Below, piece by piece: positions 26,588 to 34,724 of a stretch of DNA of 64,000 nucleotides. Source of the stretch: Gracilimonas sediminicola. GTDB lineage: Bacteria; Bacteroidota; Rhodothermia; Balneolales; Balneolaceae. The stretch's first letter is position 1. Each line of letters starts with the position of its first letter. The notes under the pieces are model-generated. The model saw only the letters and a program-made list of their open reading frames with translations. It had not been told where the DNA came from and did not search any database. The stretch spans positions 1,308,001 to 1,372,000 of the forward strand of contig NZ_JANDBC010000001.1 of the NCBI RefSeq assembly GCF_024320785.1, in the 5' to 3' direction. Made by a program: the position numbers and the translations under genes.

Positions 26588-26716
26588 AGTTCAAGCGTCC
26601 GCTTGGACTTTTATAAACAGGTTTGGATTACCAACCGCACAAGCGAACGCTTGCGCTAATTTGTGAATTAGACCAATTTTGTTTTTAAATCCATAGAACG
26701 GACAGGCTGTCCGTTC
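26588..26716. repeat. Cluster of three REP-like palindromes
   Basis: Three hairpins in 129 bp: AGTTCAAGCG-TC-CGCTTGGACT at 26588-26609 (one G-T pair), CAAGCG-AA-CGCTTG at 26640-26653 with GC flanks, and a perfect 10-bp stem with one-base loop at 26696-26716 (GAACGGACAG, G, CTGTCCGTTC). The last shares its GGACAG/CTGTCC core with a hairpin inside the transposase gene at 54935-54951. Confidence 0.75.
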
Positions 26717-26775
26717 TGCGGGTTTGTTCTGAATATTTCTATTGAGTTTTTGTCCTGCCTCAGCCATATTAGTAC

Positions 26776-27315
26776 ATGAAATTCAACGACCTAAAACGTA
26801 AAGCATTCTTCTGGATAGAACGACTCCAGATTTCAAGAAGCGAGCGAATTTCCATTTCTGTTCTACTCGTGCTTTTGGCTGTGCTTTTTACGGTGAATTT
26901 TTTCCTTACCAAAACGTTCAACTACAGCCAGGAAAAATATGATACCCTCATCGCTGAGTTTGAGAAGCGAAGTGCGGAACTTCGACAGGAACAAAAAGAG
27001 CTGGATCAAAAATATAATCCACAGCTGACAGTTAGTGAAACCCCAACTTCAGAAGAGGTGGAGCAGACGAAAACAGAAATGGAAAAGGAACCCGAACACG
27101 ATGAACCGGCATCCCTTAAAATCATTAACCTGAATACTGCAACGAGCGCTGAACTTCAAACCCTCAACGGCATAGGAGAAGCATATGCCGGCCGAATTAT
27201 TGAATATAGAGAAGCCAATGGTGGTTTTGATTCCATAGAGGAACTGCTTAATGTAAAGGGCATCGGTGAAAAGCGGCTGGAAAATATCCGCCCATACATA
27301 AAACTTATAGATTGA
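26776..27315 (+). CDS. ComEA-like helix-hairpin-helix protein, membrane-anchored
   Basis: 179 aa. One membrane helix at about residues 27-46 (ISVLLVLLAVLFTVNFFL), a coiled coil (ISEFEKRSAELRQEQKEL region, about 55-80), an acidic spacer, and a C-terminal double helix-hairpin-helix (LNTATSAELQTLNGIGEAYAGRIIEYREANGGF, ELLNVKGIGEKRLENIRPYI). ComEA binds incoming DNA in natural transformation; this one is anchored and could do the same, but no ComEC lies in the window. The next gene, a PorX-like regulator, follows after 114 bp containing a hairpin. Confidence 0.9.
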   Translation: MKFNDLKRKAFFWIERLQISRSERISISVLLVLLAVLFTVNFFLTKTFNYSQEKYDTLIAEFEKRSAELRQEQKELDQKYNPQLTVSETPTSEEVEQTKTEMEKEPEHDEPASLKIINLNTATSAELQTLNGIGEAYAGRIIEYREANGGFDSIEELLNVKGIGEKRLENIRPYIKLID

Positions 27316-27326
27316 ATATTATTAAC

Positions 27327-27407
27327 GCCACTAAAACACGAACGTACAAAAGATAAAGAACGAAGTGCGCGGATTTAATGCATTTCGTGTTTTTGAGATT
27401 TCGTGGC
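27327..27407. repeat. Inverted-repeat element before porX
   Basis: GCCAC (27327-27331) pairs with GTGGC (27403-27407), and AAACACGAA (27334-27342) with TTCGTGTTT (27384-27392). It resembles the widespread CCACGAA/CACGAA intergenic repeat type. A similar hairpin is at 41653-41699 (AGCC..AAACACTAAA / TTTAGTGTTT..GGCT). Confidence 0.55.
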
Positions 27408-27429
27408 AAAACTAAAGGAAGACTATTTC

Positions 27430-28971
27430 ATGCCAAAAATACTTTGGGCAGATGATGAGATCGATCAGCTGCAATCACATATCATATTTTTAGAGAAAAA
27501 GGGATTCGAAATCACTCCGGTCGCCAACGGAGATGATGCAGTGAGCATGATTTCCTCAGAGCCGTTTGATATCGTTTACCTGGACGAGCAAATGCCGGGA
27601 ATGGGCGGCATCGAAACCCTCGAGAAAATCAAATCTATTCAGCCCTCTCTTCCCGTGGTGATGATTACTAAAAGTGAGGAAGAATCGATCATGGAAGATG
27701 CCATTGGCGGCAAGATCTCTGATTACCTCATCAAGCCGGTAAACCCAAACCAAATATTGCTGACCACAAAACGTTTGCTTGAACGGAGCCGCATTCAAAC
27801 TGAAAAGTCAGCTCAAACCTACCTGAAGCAGTTCAACGAGCTCTCATCTCGCATTCACCCCGGCACCCACTGGAAAGAATGGATTGACATCTACAAAGAA
27901 CTAACCAACTGGCAGATTGATTTAGGCTCCGGTGACGAAGGTCTCATTCAGGTTTTGGATGATCAGTTTCAGCAGGCCAACAAGGAGTTCGGGAGGTTTG
28001 TAAACCAAGAGTACAAAGACTGGGTTAAAAAAGATGAGGGGCGGCCGTTGCTTTCGCAGGAGATTTTTAAAAAGTATGTGAATCCGCACCTGGAGAAAGG
28101 TGAGAAAGTGATGTTTTTCCTGATCGACTGCATGCGGTACGACCAATGGCTGGTATTCGAGCCTTTCCTTTCCAACTATTTTTCCATTGATACCGATTTC
28201 TACTACTCCATTTTACCAACGGCCACCCCGTATTCCCGAAATGCCATTTTCTCTGGACTGTACCCTTCCGATATAGAACGCATGTATCCGGAATTATGGC
28301 AACAGGGGCAGGATGAGTCTTCCCTGAACAGGCATGAAGAAGAGTTGTTACGCAAACAACTGGAGCGTGATGGCATCGACATCAAATTTAAGTACGAGAA
28401 AATCTTGAATGCCGAGGCCGGACGGAAAGTAGCCGATAAAATTGGAAGCTACGCTCAGTCTAAGCTGGCTGCTTTTGTTTTTAATTTTGTGGATACGCTG
28501 GTTCACTCCCGGTCCGACTCCGACGTGATTAAGGAATTAGCCCCCGATGTATCGGCTTTTCGCTCGGTGACGGAAGCGTGGTTTCAGCATTCCTCATTGT
28601 TGCAGATGTTTAAAGGGTTGGCCAAAGAGAATGTCACCCTGATCATTACTACCGACCACGGTTCGGTTCGTGCATTGCGTGACACAAAAGTGTATGGCGA
28701 TAAAGACACCGCCACCAATCTTCGGTACAAATATGGCCGTAACCTTAAAGCCGATGAATCCGATGCTGTTGTTTTTATGGATGACCCGGAACAGTACCGC
28801 CTGCCAAAAGTAGGAGCTGTGAATAATTACATCATCGCCCGGGAGGATTATTACTTTGTTTATCCGACCAACTATCACAAATATCAAAACCGGTACCGGG
28901 ACACCTTCCAGCATGGAGGGGCTTCAATGGAAGAGATGATATTACCCGTAGCCACTTTAACTCCCAAGTAA
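27430..28971 (+). CDS. porX: PorX-like response regulator with PglZ (alkaline-phosphatase-fold) domain
   Basis: 513 aa. Receiver domain at residues 1-120 with the acid pocket Asp8-Asp9-Glu10, phosphorylated Asp52 ([11 protein letters not shown]) and Lys in LIKPVN. The remaining 390 residues match the PglZ-type domain: [64 protein letters not shown] and [16 protein letters not shown] with the metal ligands. In Porphyromonas and Flavobacterium, PorX (with PorY) controls T9SS genes; the T9SS substrate at 20.5 kb agrees. I use the ATG at 27430, preceded by AAAGGAAGA; a GTG at 27403 lies in the repeat. tsaE follows after one base. Confidence 0.93.
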   Translation: MPKILWADDEIDQLQSHIIFLEKKGFEITPVANGDDAVSMISSEPFDIVYLDEQMPGMGGIETLEKIKSIQPSLPVVMITKSEEESIMEDAIGGKISDYLIKPVNPNQILLTTKRLLERSRIQTEKSAQTYLKQFNELSSRIHPGTHWKEWIDIYKELTNWQIDLGSGDEGLIQVLDDQFQQANKEFGRFVNQEYKDWVKKDEGRPLLSQEIFKKYVNPHLEKGEKVMFFLIDCMRYDQWLVFEPFLSNYFSIDTDFYYSILPTATPYSRNAIFSGLYPSDIERMYPELWQQGQDESSLNRHEEELLRKQLERDGIDIKFKYEKILNAEAGRKVADKIGSYAQSKLAAFVFNFVDTLVHSRSDSDVIKELAPDVSAFRSVTEAWFQHSSLLQMFKGLAKENVTLIITTDHGSVRALRDTKVYGDKDTATNLRYKYGRNLKADESDAVVFMDDPEQYRLPKVGAVNNYIIAREDYYFVYPTNYHKYQNRYRDTFQHGGASMEEMILPVATLTPK

Positions 28972-28972
28972 C

Positions 28973-29395
28973 GTGCAGCAGTTCCAAAGTTCATCCGTTG
29001 ATGAAACCATTCAAATTGGTTTCGAGTTTGGTAAGCAATTAACACCCGGAGATGTAGTTTGCCTGGCCGGAGACTTAGGCGCCGGGAAAACCCATTTTGT
29101 AAAAGGAGTAGCTTCTTTTTTTGGAATTGAACCTGAAAAAGTCAGCTCTCCTACCTATACTTTAATTCATGAATATTCCGGTGATACTCCCGTTTATCAT
29201 TTCGACTGTTACCGGTTGAAGCACGAACAGGAAGCTCTGGAAATTGGAGCCGAAGAATACTTTTATGGCGATGGCGTTTGCCTGGTTGAATGGCCTGAAA
29301 AAATAGACGGACTGATTCCTGAAGACGCCATTTGGGTCGAGATGTCACATCTACCTGAAAATAAACGCAAAATCATTATTCATCAGAAGCAGTAA
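28973..29395 (+). CDS. tsaE: tRNA threonylcarbamoyladenosine synthesis ATPase TsaE
   Basis: 140 aa; with TsaB and TsaD makes t6A37 in tRNAs that read ANN codons. Walker A GDLGAGKTHFVKG, SSPTYTLIHEY, the DCYRL motif and ACLVEWPEKI-like segment VCLVEWPEKIDGLIP are diagnostic. The start is GTG at 28973, directly after the porX stop codon, so translation is coupled. The partners tsaB and tsaD are not in this window. Confidence 0.95.
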   Translation: MQQFQSSSVDETIQIGFEFGKQLTPGDVVCLAGDLGAGKTHFVKGVASFFGIEPEKVSSPTYTLIHEYSGDTPVYHFDCYRLKHEQEALEIGAEEYFYGDGVCLVEWPEKIDGLIPEDAIWVEMSHLPENKRKIIIHQKQ

Positions 29396-29399
29396 ACTG

Positions 29400-29687
29400 A
29401 TGGGAAGTTCAAAAAAACGAAGACTTTCTTACCGACTTGATCTACTCCCTGTGATCCTTCCCTATCACCGCCGGGCAAAGAACACGCTCCGCACGGGAGA
29501 TTTGGTGTACTACGGCCCCAGCCCGGAATATTACGGTATTGGTGAAGTGGTACAAACTGCAGAAAAAGTGTGTATGGTTGACTTCCGCGGAACCGGTGAA
29601 CTGGGCATCCATAAAGATGAAATGCTCTCCACTTATCTTATCCCCATCCACAAGCTGAACCTCTCCGGGGTTTTGAAAGGAAGGTAA
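29400..29687 (+). CDS. Small protein of unknown function, SH3-like
   Basis: 95 aa, basic N-terminus (GSSKKRRLSYRL). The centre, RTGDLVYYGPSPEYYGIGEVVQTAEKVCMVDFRG, has the beta-rich pattern of small SH3/KOW-like barrels, where a GDxVxxxxxxGxGxV turn is common; this is a resemblance only. It starts 4 bases after tsaE, so it is probably the third gene of porX-tsaE. No family recognised. Confidence 0.7.
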   Translation: MGSSKKRRLSYRLDLLPVILPYHRRAKNTLRTGDLVYYGPSPEYYGIGEVVQTAEKVCMVDFRGTGELGIHKDEMLSTYLIPIHKLNLSGVLKGR

Positions 29688-29720
29688 AGAACACCCAACA
29701 AGGAACACTGAAGGGTTAAC

Positions 29721-29851
29721 TCCTCATTCTGAGTGAAAACGCCGACCGGTAAAGGCAGGAAGAATCCTCACAGCTAAAATCCAAAGTAAATGCTTCTTCT
29801 GGCTTGTGAAGATCTTTCGGAAGTACCCTCAAGATGACTTCAATCATTCAG
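29721..29851. repeat. Imperfect palindromic repeat element
   Basis: The ends read CTCATTCTGAGTG and CCCTCAAGATGAC, and inner blocks GAAGAATCCTCACAGC and GCTTGTGAAGATCTTTC pair imperfectly. This is the CATTCTGAG...GAAGAATC / CTCAAGATGAC repeat type common in bacterial genomes; a short ACTCAAGATGAC copy also occurs at about 34675. Confidence 0.4.
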
Positions 29852-29897
29852 TTTTTAAGTAAGAGCACTGAAACCCATATTCCTTACAGAATTTTTC

Positions 29898-29905
29898 TAT
29901 TTTTG
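29898..29905 (+). promoter_or_regulatory. TAnnTTTG promoter box of the transporter gene
   Basis: TATTTTTG matches the Bacteroidetes -7 box TAnnTTTG, 22 bases before the ATG at 29928. No clear -33 TTTG lies at the right spacing, so support is partial. Confidence 0.4.
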
Positions 29906-29927
29906 CCGCTCATCAGAAAAGCACCCT

Positions 29928-30557
29928 ATGGAATACATCATCGACGGCATTATAAACGGGATCATTCAAACCACCGCACTTGAGTGGATCGCCGTAACTA
30001 CCGGACTTATGAGCGTCTGGTTTTCTATGAAAGAAAATATCTGGGTGTATCCCACTGGTATCATCAGCGTGTTGATTTATGTGTACCTCGCCTTTCAGTA
30101 CAAGCTGTATGCCGACATGGGGGTGAACTTCTATTATTTTGTGATGAGTGTGTACGGCTGGTACTATTGGATTCACCCCAAAGACAACAGCCGGGATCAG
30201 GTGCGGGTCACGATCAACAGCTCTAAAGAAAACCTGATTACTATTGGCATTCTATTGACCTCTTTTGGAATACTGTATTTCGTGCTCTCAAATTTTACCG
30301 ACAGCGACGTAGCCTTTTGGGATTCAACCACCACCTGTTTTGCTATTGCCGGCATGTGGTTGATGGCACGCAAAAAGCTTGAAAGCTGGATCGCCTGGAT
30401 TATAACGGACCTGATTTCCATCCCCCTCTATTTTTACAAGGAGTTGGTATTAACCAGCTTTCAGTTCCTTGTTTTCACCGGACTCGCCATTGCCGGATAC
30501 TTGGCCTGGAAGAAATCTCTGGAAGAGCAGAAAGAGAATAGCCTATCCAAAGTTTAG
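29928..30557 (+). CDS. PnuC-family vitamin transporter, possibly thiamine (PnuT)
   Basis: 209 aa, seven predicted membrane helices (for example 18-36, 45-62, 69-88, 105-125, 130-150, 158-175, 180-200). The family signature is present: SVWFSMKENIWVYPTGIISV, YADMGVNFYYFVMSVYGWYYW and AWIITDLISIPLYFYKEL. PnuC members carry nicotinamide riboside, thiamine (PnuT) or riboflavin (PnuX). The convergent neighbour is thiamine pyrophosphokinase, which argues for thiamine: import followed by trapping as thiamine diphosphate. I saw no TPP riboswitch. Promoter box at 29898. Confidence 0.9.
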   Translation: MEYIIDGIINGIIQTTALEWIAVTTGLMSVWFSMKENIWVYPTGIISVLIYVYLAFQYKLYADMGVNFYYFVMSVYGWYYWIHPKDNSRDQVRVTINSSKENLITIGILLTSFGILYFVLSNFTDSDVAFWDSTTTCFAIAGMWLMARKKLESWIAWIITDLISIPLYFYKELVLTSFQFLVFTGLAIAGYLAWKKSLEEQKENSLSKV

Positions 30558-30579
30558 GTTCCGACTGAATTAAAAATTC

Positions 30580-30619
30580 AAAATTTAAAATTGAGTTGGC
30601 TTGGCCAATTTTAAATTTT
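30580..30619. terminator. Bidirectional terminator between transporter and thiN
   Basis: AAAATTTAAAATTG (30580-30593) and CAATTTTAAATTTT (30606-30619) form a perfect 14-bp stem with a 12-nt loop; more A/T-rich arms extend it on both sides. On each strand the right arm ends in T-rich sequence, fitting termination of both convergent genes. Confidence 0.7.
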
Positions 30620-30632
30620 TAATTCTGAATTT

Positions 30633-31247
30633 TTAATTTTCAATAAAAACCACCAGGTCTCCGCTTTCAATCTCGATGGAGAATTCCGGTTCCACATTCT
30701 CATTAGAGGTTCCGTCCTGCTCTCCGTTTTCCAGAATCTCATCATTCAACGGGTACTTCAGTCCTTTTGTGGTGATGCCGGTTACTTTCCCGGAAAGAGG
30801 AAATAAAGAGATAATACTTCCAACAGGCAGTTCTGCCGAAAAGCTTGAATTGACCATTTGAGCAATTAATCGTTCATCCTTAAAAATCAGCCGGCCAAAC
30901 GCAGGGTCAAACCGTTTTAGAACAGACAGGTTTTTCAGGGAATGATCCATTCTTCTCCCGAAGGCTCCCAGCACTGTGCAGGTTTCCACGCCCCGATAAA
31001 GTGCGAGAGACAATGCCTTTTCCAGGTCATTGGTTTCCTGATCAGCATCATGAATAATTTCAAACTCAACCGAACCGGGCTTTTCAAAACTATCCATATC
31101 TCCGATAACCACATGGGGCGTTAGTCCATGGAAAAGCAGCGTATTTCCCCCGCCATCCGCACCGATGATCAAATCTGCAGATTTCAATTCTTCCTCAAGT
31201 AATTGTTTGGAAGGGGGGAAACCGTTACTGACTATAACTGCATGCAT
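30633..31247 (-). CDS. thiN: Thiamine pyrophosphokinase
   Basis: 204 aa; transfers pyrophosphate from ATP to thiamine. Family motifs: LIIGADGGGNTLLFHGLTPHVVIGDMDSF, then DADQETNDLEKALSLAL and VLGAFGRRMDHSLKNLSVL; the C-terminal beta domain has ISLFPLSGKVTGITTKGLKYPLNDE, typical of the thiamine-binding half. Cytoplasmic. It faces the PnuC-type gene, which is the probable thiamine importer. Confidence 0.95.
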   Translation of the reverse strand: MHAVIVSNGFPPSKQLLEEELKSADLIIGADGGGNTLLFHGLTPHVVIGDMDSFEKPGSVEFEIIHDADQETNDLEKALSLALYRGVETCTVLGAFGRRMDHSLKNLSVLKRFDPAFGRLIFKDERLIAQMVNSSFSAELPVGSIISLFPLSGKVTGITTKGLKYPLNDEILENGEQDGTSNENVEPEFSIEIESGDLVVFIEN

Positions 31248-31309
31248 ACCTGTTTTCTTTAATGGCAGAAATTCCCCCTAAAATAAATGGATTTGTGGCA
31301 ATGTTCGCC

Positions 31310-31317
31310 TATTTTTG
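31310..31317 (+). promoter_or_regulatory. TAnnTTTG promoter box of the phosphoesterase gene
   Basis: TATTTTTG lies 16 bases before the ATG at 31334; AAGGAG in between (31322-31327) is a good Shine-Dalgarno site. A TTTG is found upstream but at 14-base rather than the usual 19-21-base spacing. Confidence 0.4.
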
Positions 31318-31333
31318 ACGCCAAGGAGATTTT

Positions 31334-32296
31334 ATGTTTAAAAACTTTATTTCAAAAATATTACAACATCAAAAAGTAGCTGTTTTTTCTCATGTCCGCC
31401 CCGATGGTGACTGCCTCGGATCACAGGTGGCACTATGCTTATGGCTGCAAAAGAACGGGGTCGAAACATCGGCCTTCAATGAAGATTCGATACCGGAAAA
31501 TATGGGCTGGCTGCTCGACTTTTTCCCCATTTCAAAACCAATGGAGGCTGAGCTTTCCAACTTTGATGCCTTTGTAGTGGTTGACGGAAATGCCCTTCAT
31601 CGTTTTGGTGAAACCGCTGAGAAGATTTCCGAACTGGGTAAGCCGGTTTACATGATCGATCATCACCCGGACCCGGATGATATATTCGAGGAGTTTGTTT
31701 CTGAAGTGGAAGCTTCTTCAACCTGTGAACTGGTGTACAGGCTGTATGCCGAGCACGATCCTAAGCAAATTGATGAACATGCAGCAAAGGCGATGTACCT
31801 TGGTCTCGTAACCGATACCGGCTCGTTCCAGTTTGACAGCGTTAAACCCGGAACCCTACATGCTGCGGCCGACTTGCTGGATCGTGGCGGCTTCACCCCA
31901 AATCAGATCACAGAAAAGATTTACAGTTCACGTCCATTGCGACAGCTGAAACTGCTAAGCCTTGCCCTGGATACTATTGAGCTTCATGCCGGTGGTAAAA
32001 TTTCAACCATCACCATTACCCGCGATATGTTCGAGCAAACCGGCACTTCGAATGAAGACACCGAGGGCTTTGTGCAATATCCACTGAGCGTGGAAGGCGT
32101 GAAAGCGTGTGTATTATTCCGGGAAGACGGAGACCGTATAAAACTGAGCCTGCGTTCTCAAAGCGATATTGATGTGAACAAATGGGCCCGTAAATTTAAT
32201 GGTGGCGGACATAAAAAAGCAGCGGGTGCGTGGCACTCCGGCCCGTTACAGACGGCGGTTGATGAAGTCATAAACGCCGGCAAAGAACAATTATAG
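31334..32296 (+). CDS. DHH/DHHA1 phosphoesterase, NrnA-like
   Basis: 320 aa. Metal-binding motifs SHVRPDGDCLGSQVAL, FVVVDGNALHRFG, the DHH motif YMIDHHPDPDD, LVTDTGSFQFDS, and the C-terminal DHHA1 substrate motif FNGGGHKKAAGAWHSG. NrnA-type enzymes degrade short RNA (nano-RNA) and/or 3'-phosphoadenosine 5'-phosphate; some relatives cut cyclic-di-AMP products. Cytoplasmic. A Shine-Dalgarno AAGGAG precedes the ATG. A response-regulator gene follows after 60 bp. Confidence 0.93.
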   Translation: MFKNFISKILQHQKVAVFSHVRPDGDCLGSQVALCLWLQKNGVETSAFNEDSIPENMGWLLDFFPISKPMEAELSNFDAFVVVDGNALHRFGETAEKISELGKPVYMIDHHPDPDDIFEEFVSEVEASSTCELVYRLYAEHDPKQIDEHAAKAMYLGLVTDTGSFQFDSVKPGTLHAAADLLDRGGFTPNQITEKIYSSRPLRQLKLLSLALDTIELHAGGKISTITITRDMFEQTGTSNEDTEGFVQYPLSVEGVKACVLFREDGDRIKLSLRSQSDIDVNKWARKFNGGGHKKAAGAWHSGPLQTAVDEVINAGKEQL

Positions 32297-32356
32297 TTCC
32301 AGTTCTAAGTTTTTGCTATTATATGGCGACCTAAACGGTTAGTAATAGAGAGTAAC

Positions 32357-33292
32357 ATGGATAAGGATTATACCCTATTAATCATCGATGACGACACCCC
32401 CATTCATCTTATGCTTAATAAGATGCTGGGTGATGAGTATAACATCCTGATGGCAGGTACAGCCCAGGAAGGAATCGATATGCTTGCCGAAAAGAAAGTG
32501 CATTTCATCCTGACTGATATCCATATGCCGGGTATGTCGGGCCTCGATTTCCTGCAGGCACTGATGGAAGATGCAGACCGGAGGAACATCCCGGTTCTGA
32601 TCATGACCAGCCTGCCTACTGTAGAAAAAGAGCAGATGGCACTTGGGCTGGGAGCCGCTGATTTTATTGACAAATCCCTTTTTAATGAGAAGCCGGAAGA
32701 ACTGAAGAATCGGATCAGGGCCAAGATGGTGTCCAATGTTGATATTCCGGACTTACCCCCTGAATTAGATCTTGACCGGAAGGCCATCACCAAAAGTATT
32801 CTATTCGAAGTATCATCGGGTGATTTTGTTCATACCACCCAAAAGCTGTGCAAAATTCTGGGACAGAAACTACAAACCGATCATCTCTCCTTCTGGATGA
32901 TTAAGGATGATAAGGTTCAAATGCTGCTTGCTAACGGTGTTCAGCCCCCACCAAGATATGGCCCTCGTGAACTTAAACGAGAGGAGACCTTTCAACGACT
33001 GCTTAAGAAGAAAAGGCCATATATGGTTAACAATGTGTACACCACGGGGAGAGGAATCTTAATTGAAACTTCTCAGGATGAAGGGCTTCCTGCTGAAATT
33101 GGTATTCCCTTGTTTGCCATCACAGAAAAGCAGCTTATAAAGAATAAAATGAAAATTCCGCCTACTGTTCCGTTATTTGGCTATGTGGTGCTGAAGCGAA
33201 AAAGGGTTTTTACATCCAAAGAGTATAAAATGACTTCTGTACTTATGATGCATCTTGGCACCATTTTATTTCGCTTGTTCAGAAATATGTAA
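32357..33292 (+). CDS. Response regulator with GAF-like output domain
   Basis: 311 aa. Receiver domain, residues 1-125: acid pocket Asp11-Asp13, phosphorylated Asp54 (ILTDIHMPGMSG), Thr/Ser in IMTSLPT, and the position of the usual Lys in FIDKSLF. The second half (about 145-311) reads like a GAF domain (LCKILGQKLQTDHLSFWMIKDDKVQMLL...GIPLFAITE...GYVVLKRKRVFTSKEYKMTSVLMMHLG). No DNA-binding or enzymatic output is seen, and no histidine kinase gene is nearby, so it is an orphan regulator probably acting by protein contact. Confidence 0.88.
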   Translation: MDKDYTLLIIDDDTPIHLMLNKMLGDEYNILMAGTAQEGIDMLAEKKVHFILTDIHMPGMSGLDFLQALMEDADRRNIPVLIMTSLPTVEKEQMALGLGAADFIDKSLFNEKPEELKNRIRAKMVSNVDIPDLPPELDLDRKAITKSILFEVSSGDFVHTTQKLCKILGQKLQTDHLSFWMIKDDKVQMLLANGVQPPPRYGPRELKREETFQRLLKKKRPYMVNNVYTTGRGILIETSQDEGLPAEIGIPLFAITEKQLIKNKMKIPPTVPLFGYVVLKRKRVFTSKEYKMTSVLMMHLGTILFRLFRNM

Positions 33293-33323
33293 CCGAATTT
33301 TTAAACCGGATATACGGGCAATG

Positions 33324-33340
33324 GAAGCGACGGTCGCTTC
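33324..33340. repeat. 17-bp perfect palindrome with one-base loop
   Basis: GAAGCGAC (33324-33331), G, GTCGCTTC (33333-33340). The same architecture (perfect stem, one-base loop) as the REP-like palindromes at 26696 and 54935, in the gap before the HtrA-like gene. Confidence 0.6.
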
Positions 33341-33393
33341 GTTAGCTTAGTCCATTTGAACCTACTTATTTATTCTAATCGAAAACTCAGTCT

Positions 33394-34593
33394 ATGGTTA
33401 GACACGCTACTATTCTTTCTCTGCTGATCTTATTGTTTACAGGGTGTAATCCCGACCAAAAGGCAACGATTCCGGATAAAGCTCCATTAGCTTCTTTAAG
33501 CACTATTGCTCCGGCAAAAGCTCAGAAGCAATCAGACCCGGCTCAAAATCAAACCCAGCCAACCGTCGATGACTCCCGCAAAAATGCCATCACCAATGCT
33601 GTGGAAAAGGCAGGCCCGGCGGTTGTAAGCATCACAGTTACCGAACTTCAGCGGGGATATACCCGTGAATTTGACTCTTTCTTTTTCCGATACTTTGATG
33701 TGCCTGTTCAGCGTGAAGTTAAAAGCTCCGGCTCCGGTTTCATTATCAGTGAAGACGGACTGGTTGTTACCAACGAACATGTAGCCAGTAAAAACTCCAA
33801 AACCATTATGGTGGCTCTTTCGGATGGCAGCAAACATGAAGCTGAATTGCTGGGCTCTGATGAACTCGCTGATTTGTCCCTGCTGCAAATCAAAGGCGAC
33901 CGAACGTCTTTTCCTCATGTAGAATTTGCAGATTCCGATGATATCATGGTGGGTGAATGGTCCATAGCTATGGGCAACCCATTCGGGCTTTTTGCAGACG
34001 GTCAGCCCTCCGTTACTGTAGGAGTGGTAAGTGCCAAAGAACGTGACTTCCGCCCCGACCCCCAGGACCCTCGCGTTTATGTTGAAATGATTCAAACCGA
34101 TGCCGCTATTAATCGCGGTAATTCCGGCGGACCTCTGGTGAACAGCAACGGCGAGGTGATGGGCGTCAATACCTTTATTTTTACAGGAGGAACCAGTTCC
34201 GGTTTTGTGGGATTAGGCTTTGCCATCCCCAGCAACCGTGTTCAAAAAATTATATCTCAACTTCAGGAATCCGGCTCTGTTTCTTTGGAATATGATCCGG
34301 GAATGAAATTCGTGCCCGTTACCCGACAGCTGATCATGCAGTATCCAAGCATCCCGCGGGTTCTCGGCTTATTTGTGACTGAAGTGAACAAAAGCGGACC
34401 TGCCTATGAATGTGGCATTATGCCCGGTGATGTAATTGTCCAAATTGGGGAAGAGCGCGTAACCAGCGACATGCATGCCTGGGCCCTAATGCGGGAATAC
34501 GAAGAGGGCGAAGAAATGACGCTCCACCTAATCCGCGATAACAAGCAGTATAAAACCAGCATGAAGCTGAGAAAACGCGTTCAGGGTCGGTAA
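33394..34593 (+). CDS. HtrA/DegP-like serine protease lipoprotein
   Basis: 399 aa. N-terminal signal with lipobox LFTGC (Cys18), then a Pro/Gln/Ala-rich linker to about residue 65. Trypsin-like S1C domain with a full triad: His in VVTNEHVAS, Asp in ADLSLLQI, Ser in NRGNSGGPLV. One PDZ domain at about 300-395 (GLFVTEVNKSGPAYECGIMPGDVIVQIGEERV). It acts in the periplasm as an envelope quality-control protease, here membrane-anchored. The region between protease and PDZ carries an unusual EFVPVTRQLIMQYPSIPRVL-like segment. Single gene. Confidence 0.95.
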   Translation: MVRHATILSLLILLFTGCNPDQKATIPDKAPLASLSTIAPAKAQKQSDPAQNQTQPTVDDSRKNAITNAVEKAGPAVVSITVTELQRGYTREFDSFFFRYFDVPVQREVKSSGSGFIISEDGLVVTNEHVASKNSKTIMVALSDGSKHEAELLGSDELADLSLLQIKGDRTSFPHVEFADSDDIMVGEWSIAMGNPFGLFADGQPSVTVGVVSAKERDFRPDPQDPRVYVEMIQTDAAINRGNSGGPLVNSNGEVMGVNTFIFTGGTSSGFVGLGFAIPSNRVQKIISQLQESGSVSLEYDPGMKFVPVTRQLIMQYPSIPRVLGLFVTEVNKSGPAYECGIMPGDVIVQIGEERVTSDMHAWALMREYEEGEEMTLHLIRDNKQYKTSMKLRKRVQGR

Positions 34594-34724
34594 AAAATTA
34601 CAGCGCACGCAGGAACTCAGCATTTCACCAGTCTCGCTGCTATCTCAAGTGAAATTATACAAAACCTGTTTCTACTCAAGATGACAATTTGAAAAGTTGA
34701 TTACTCTACCGTTAGAGTTTAGAA

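Noticed and set aside
29688-29927. TPP riboswitch upstream of the PnuC-type transporter
   Set aside because: No CTGAGA or the paired ACC...GATCTGG-type core; CTGAGT at about 29732 belongs to a palindromic repeat. The leader of thiN also lacks it.
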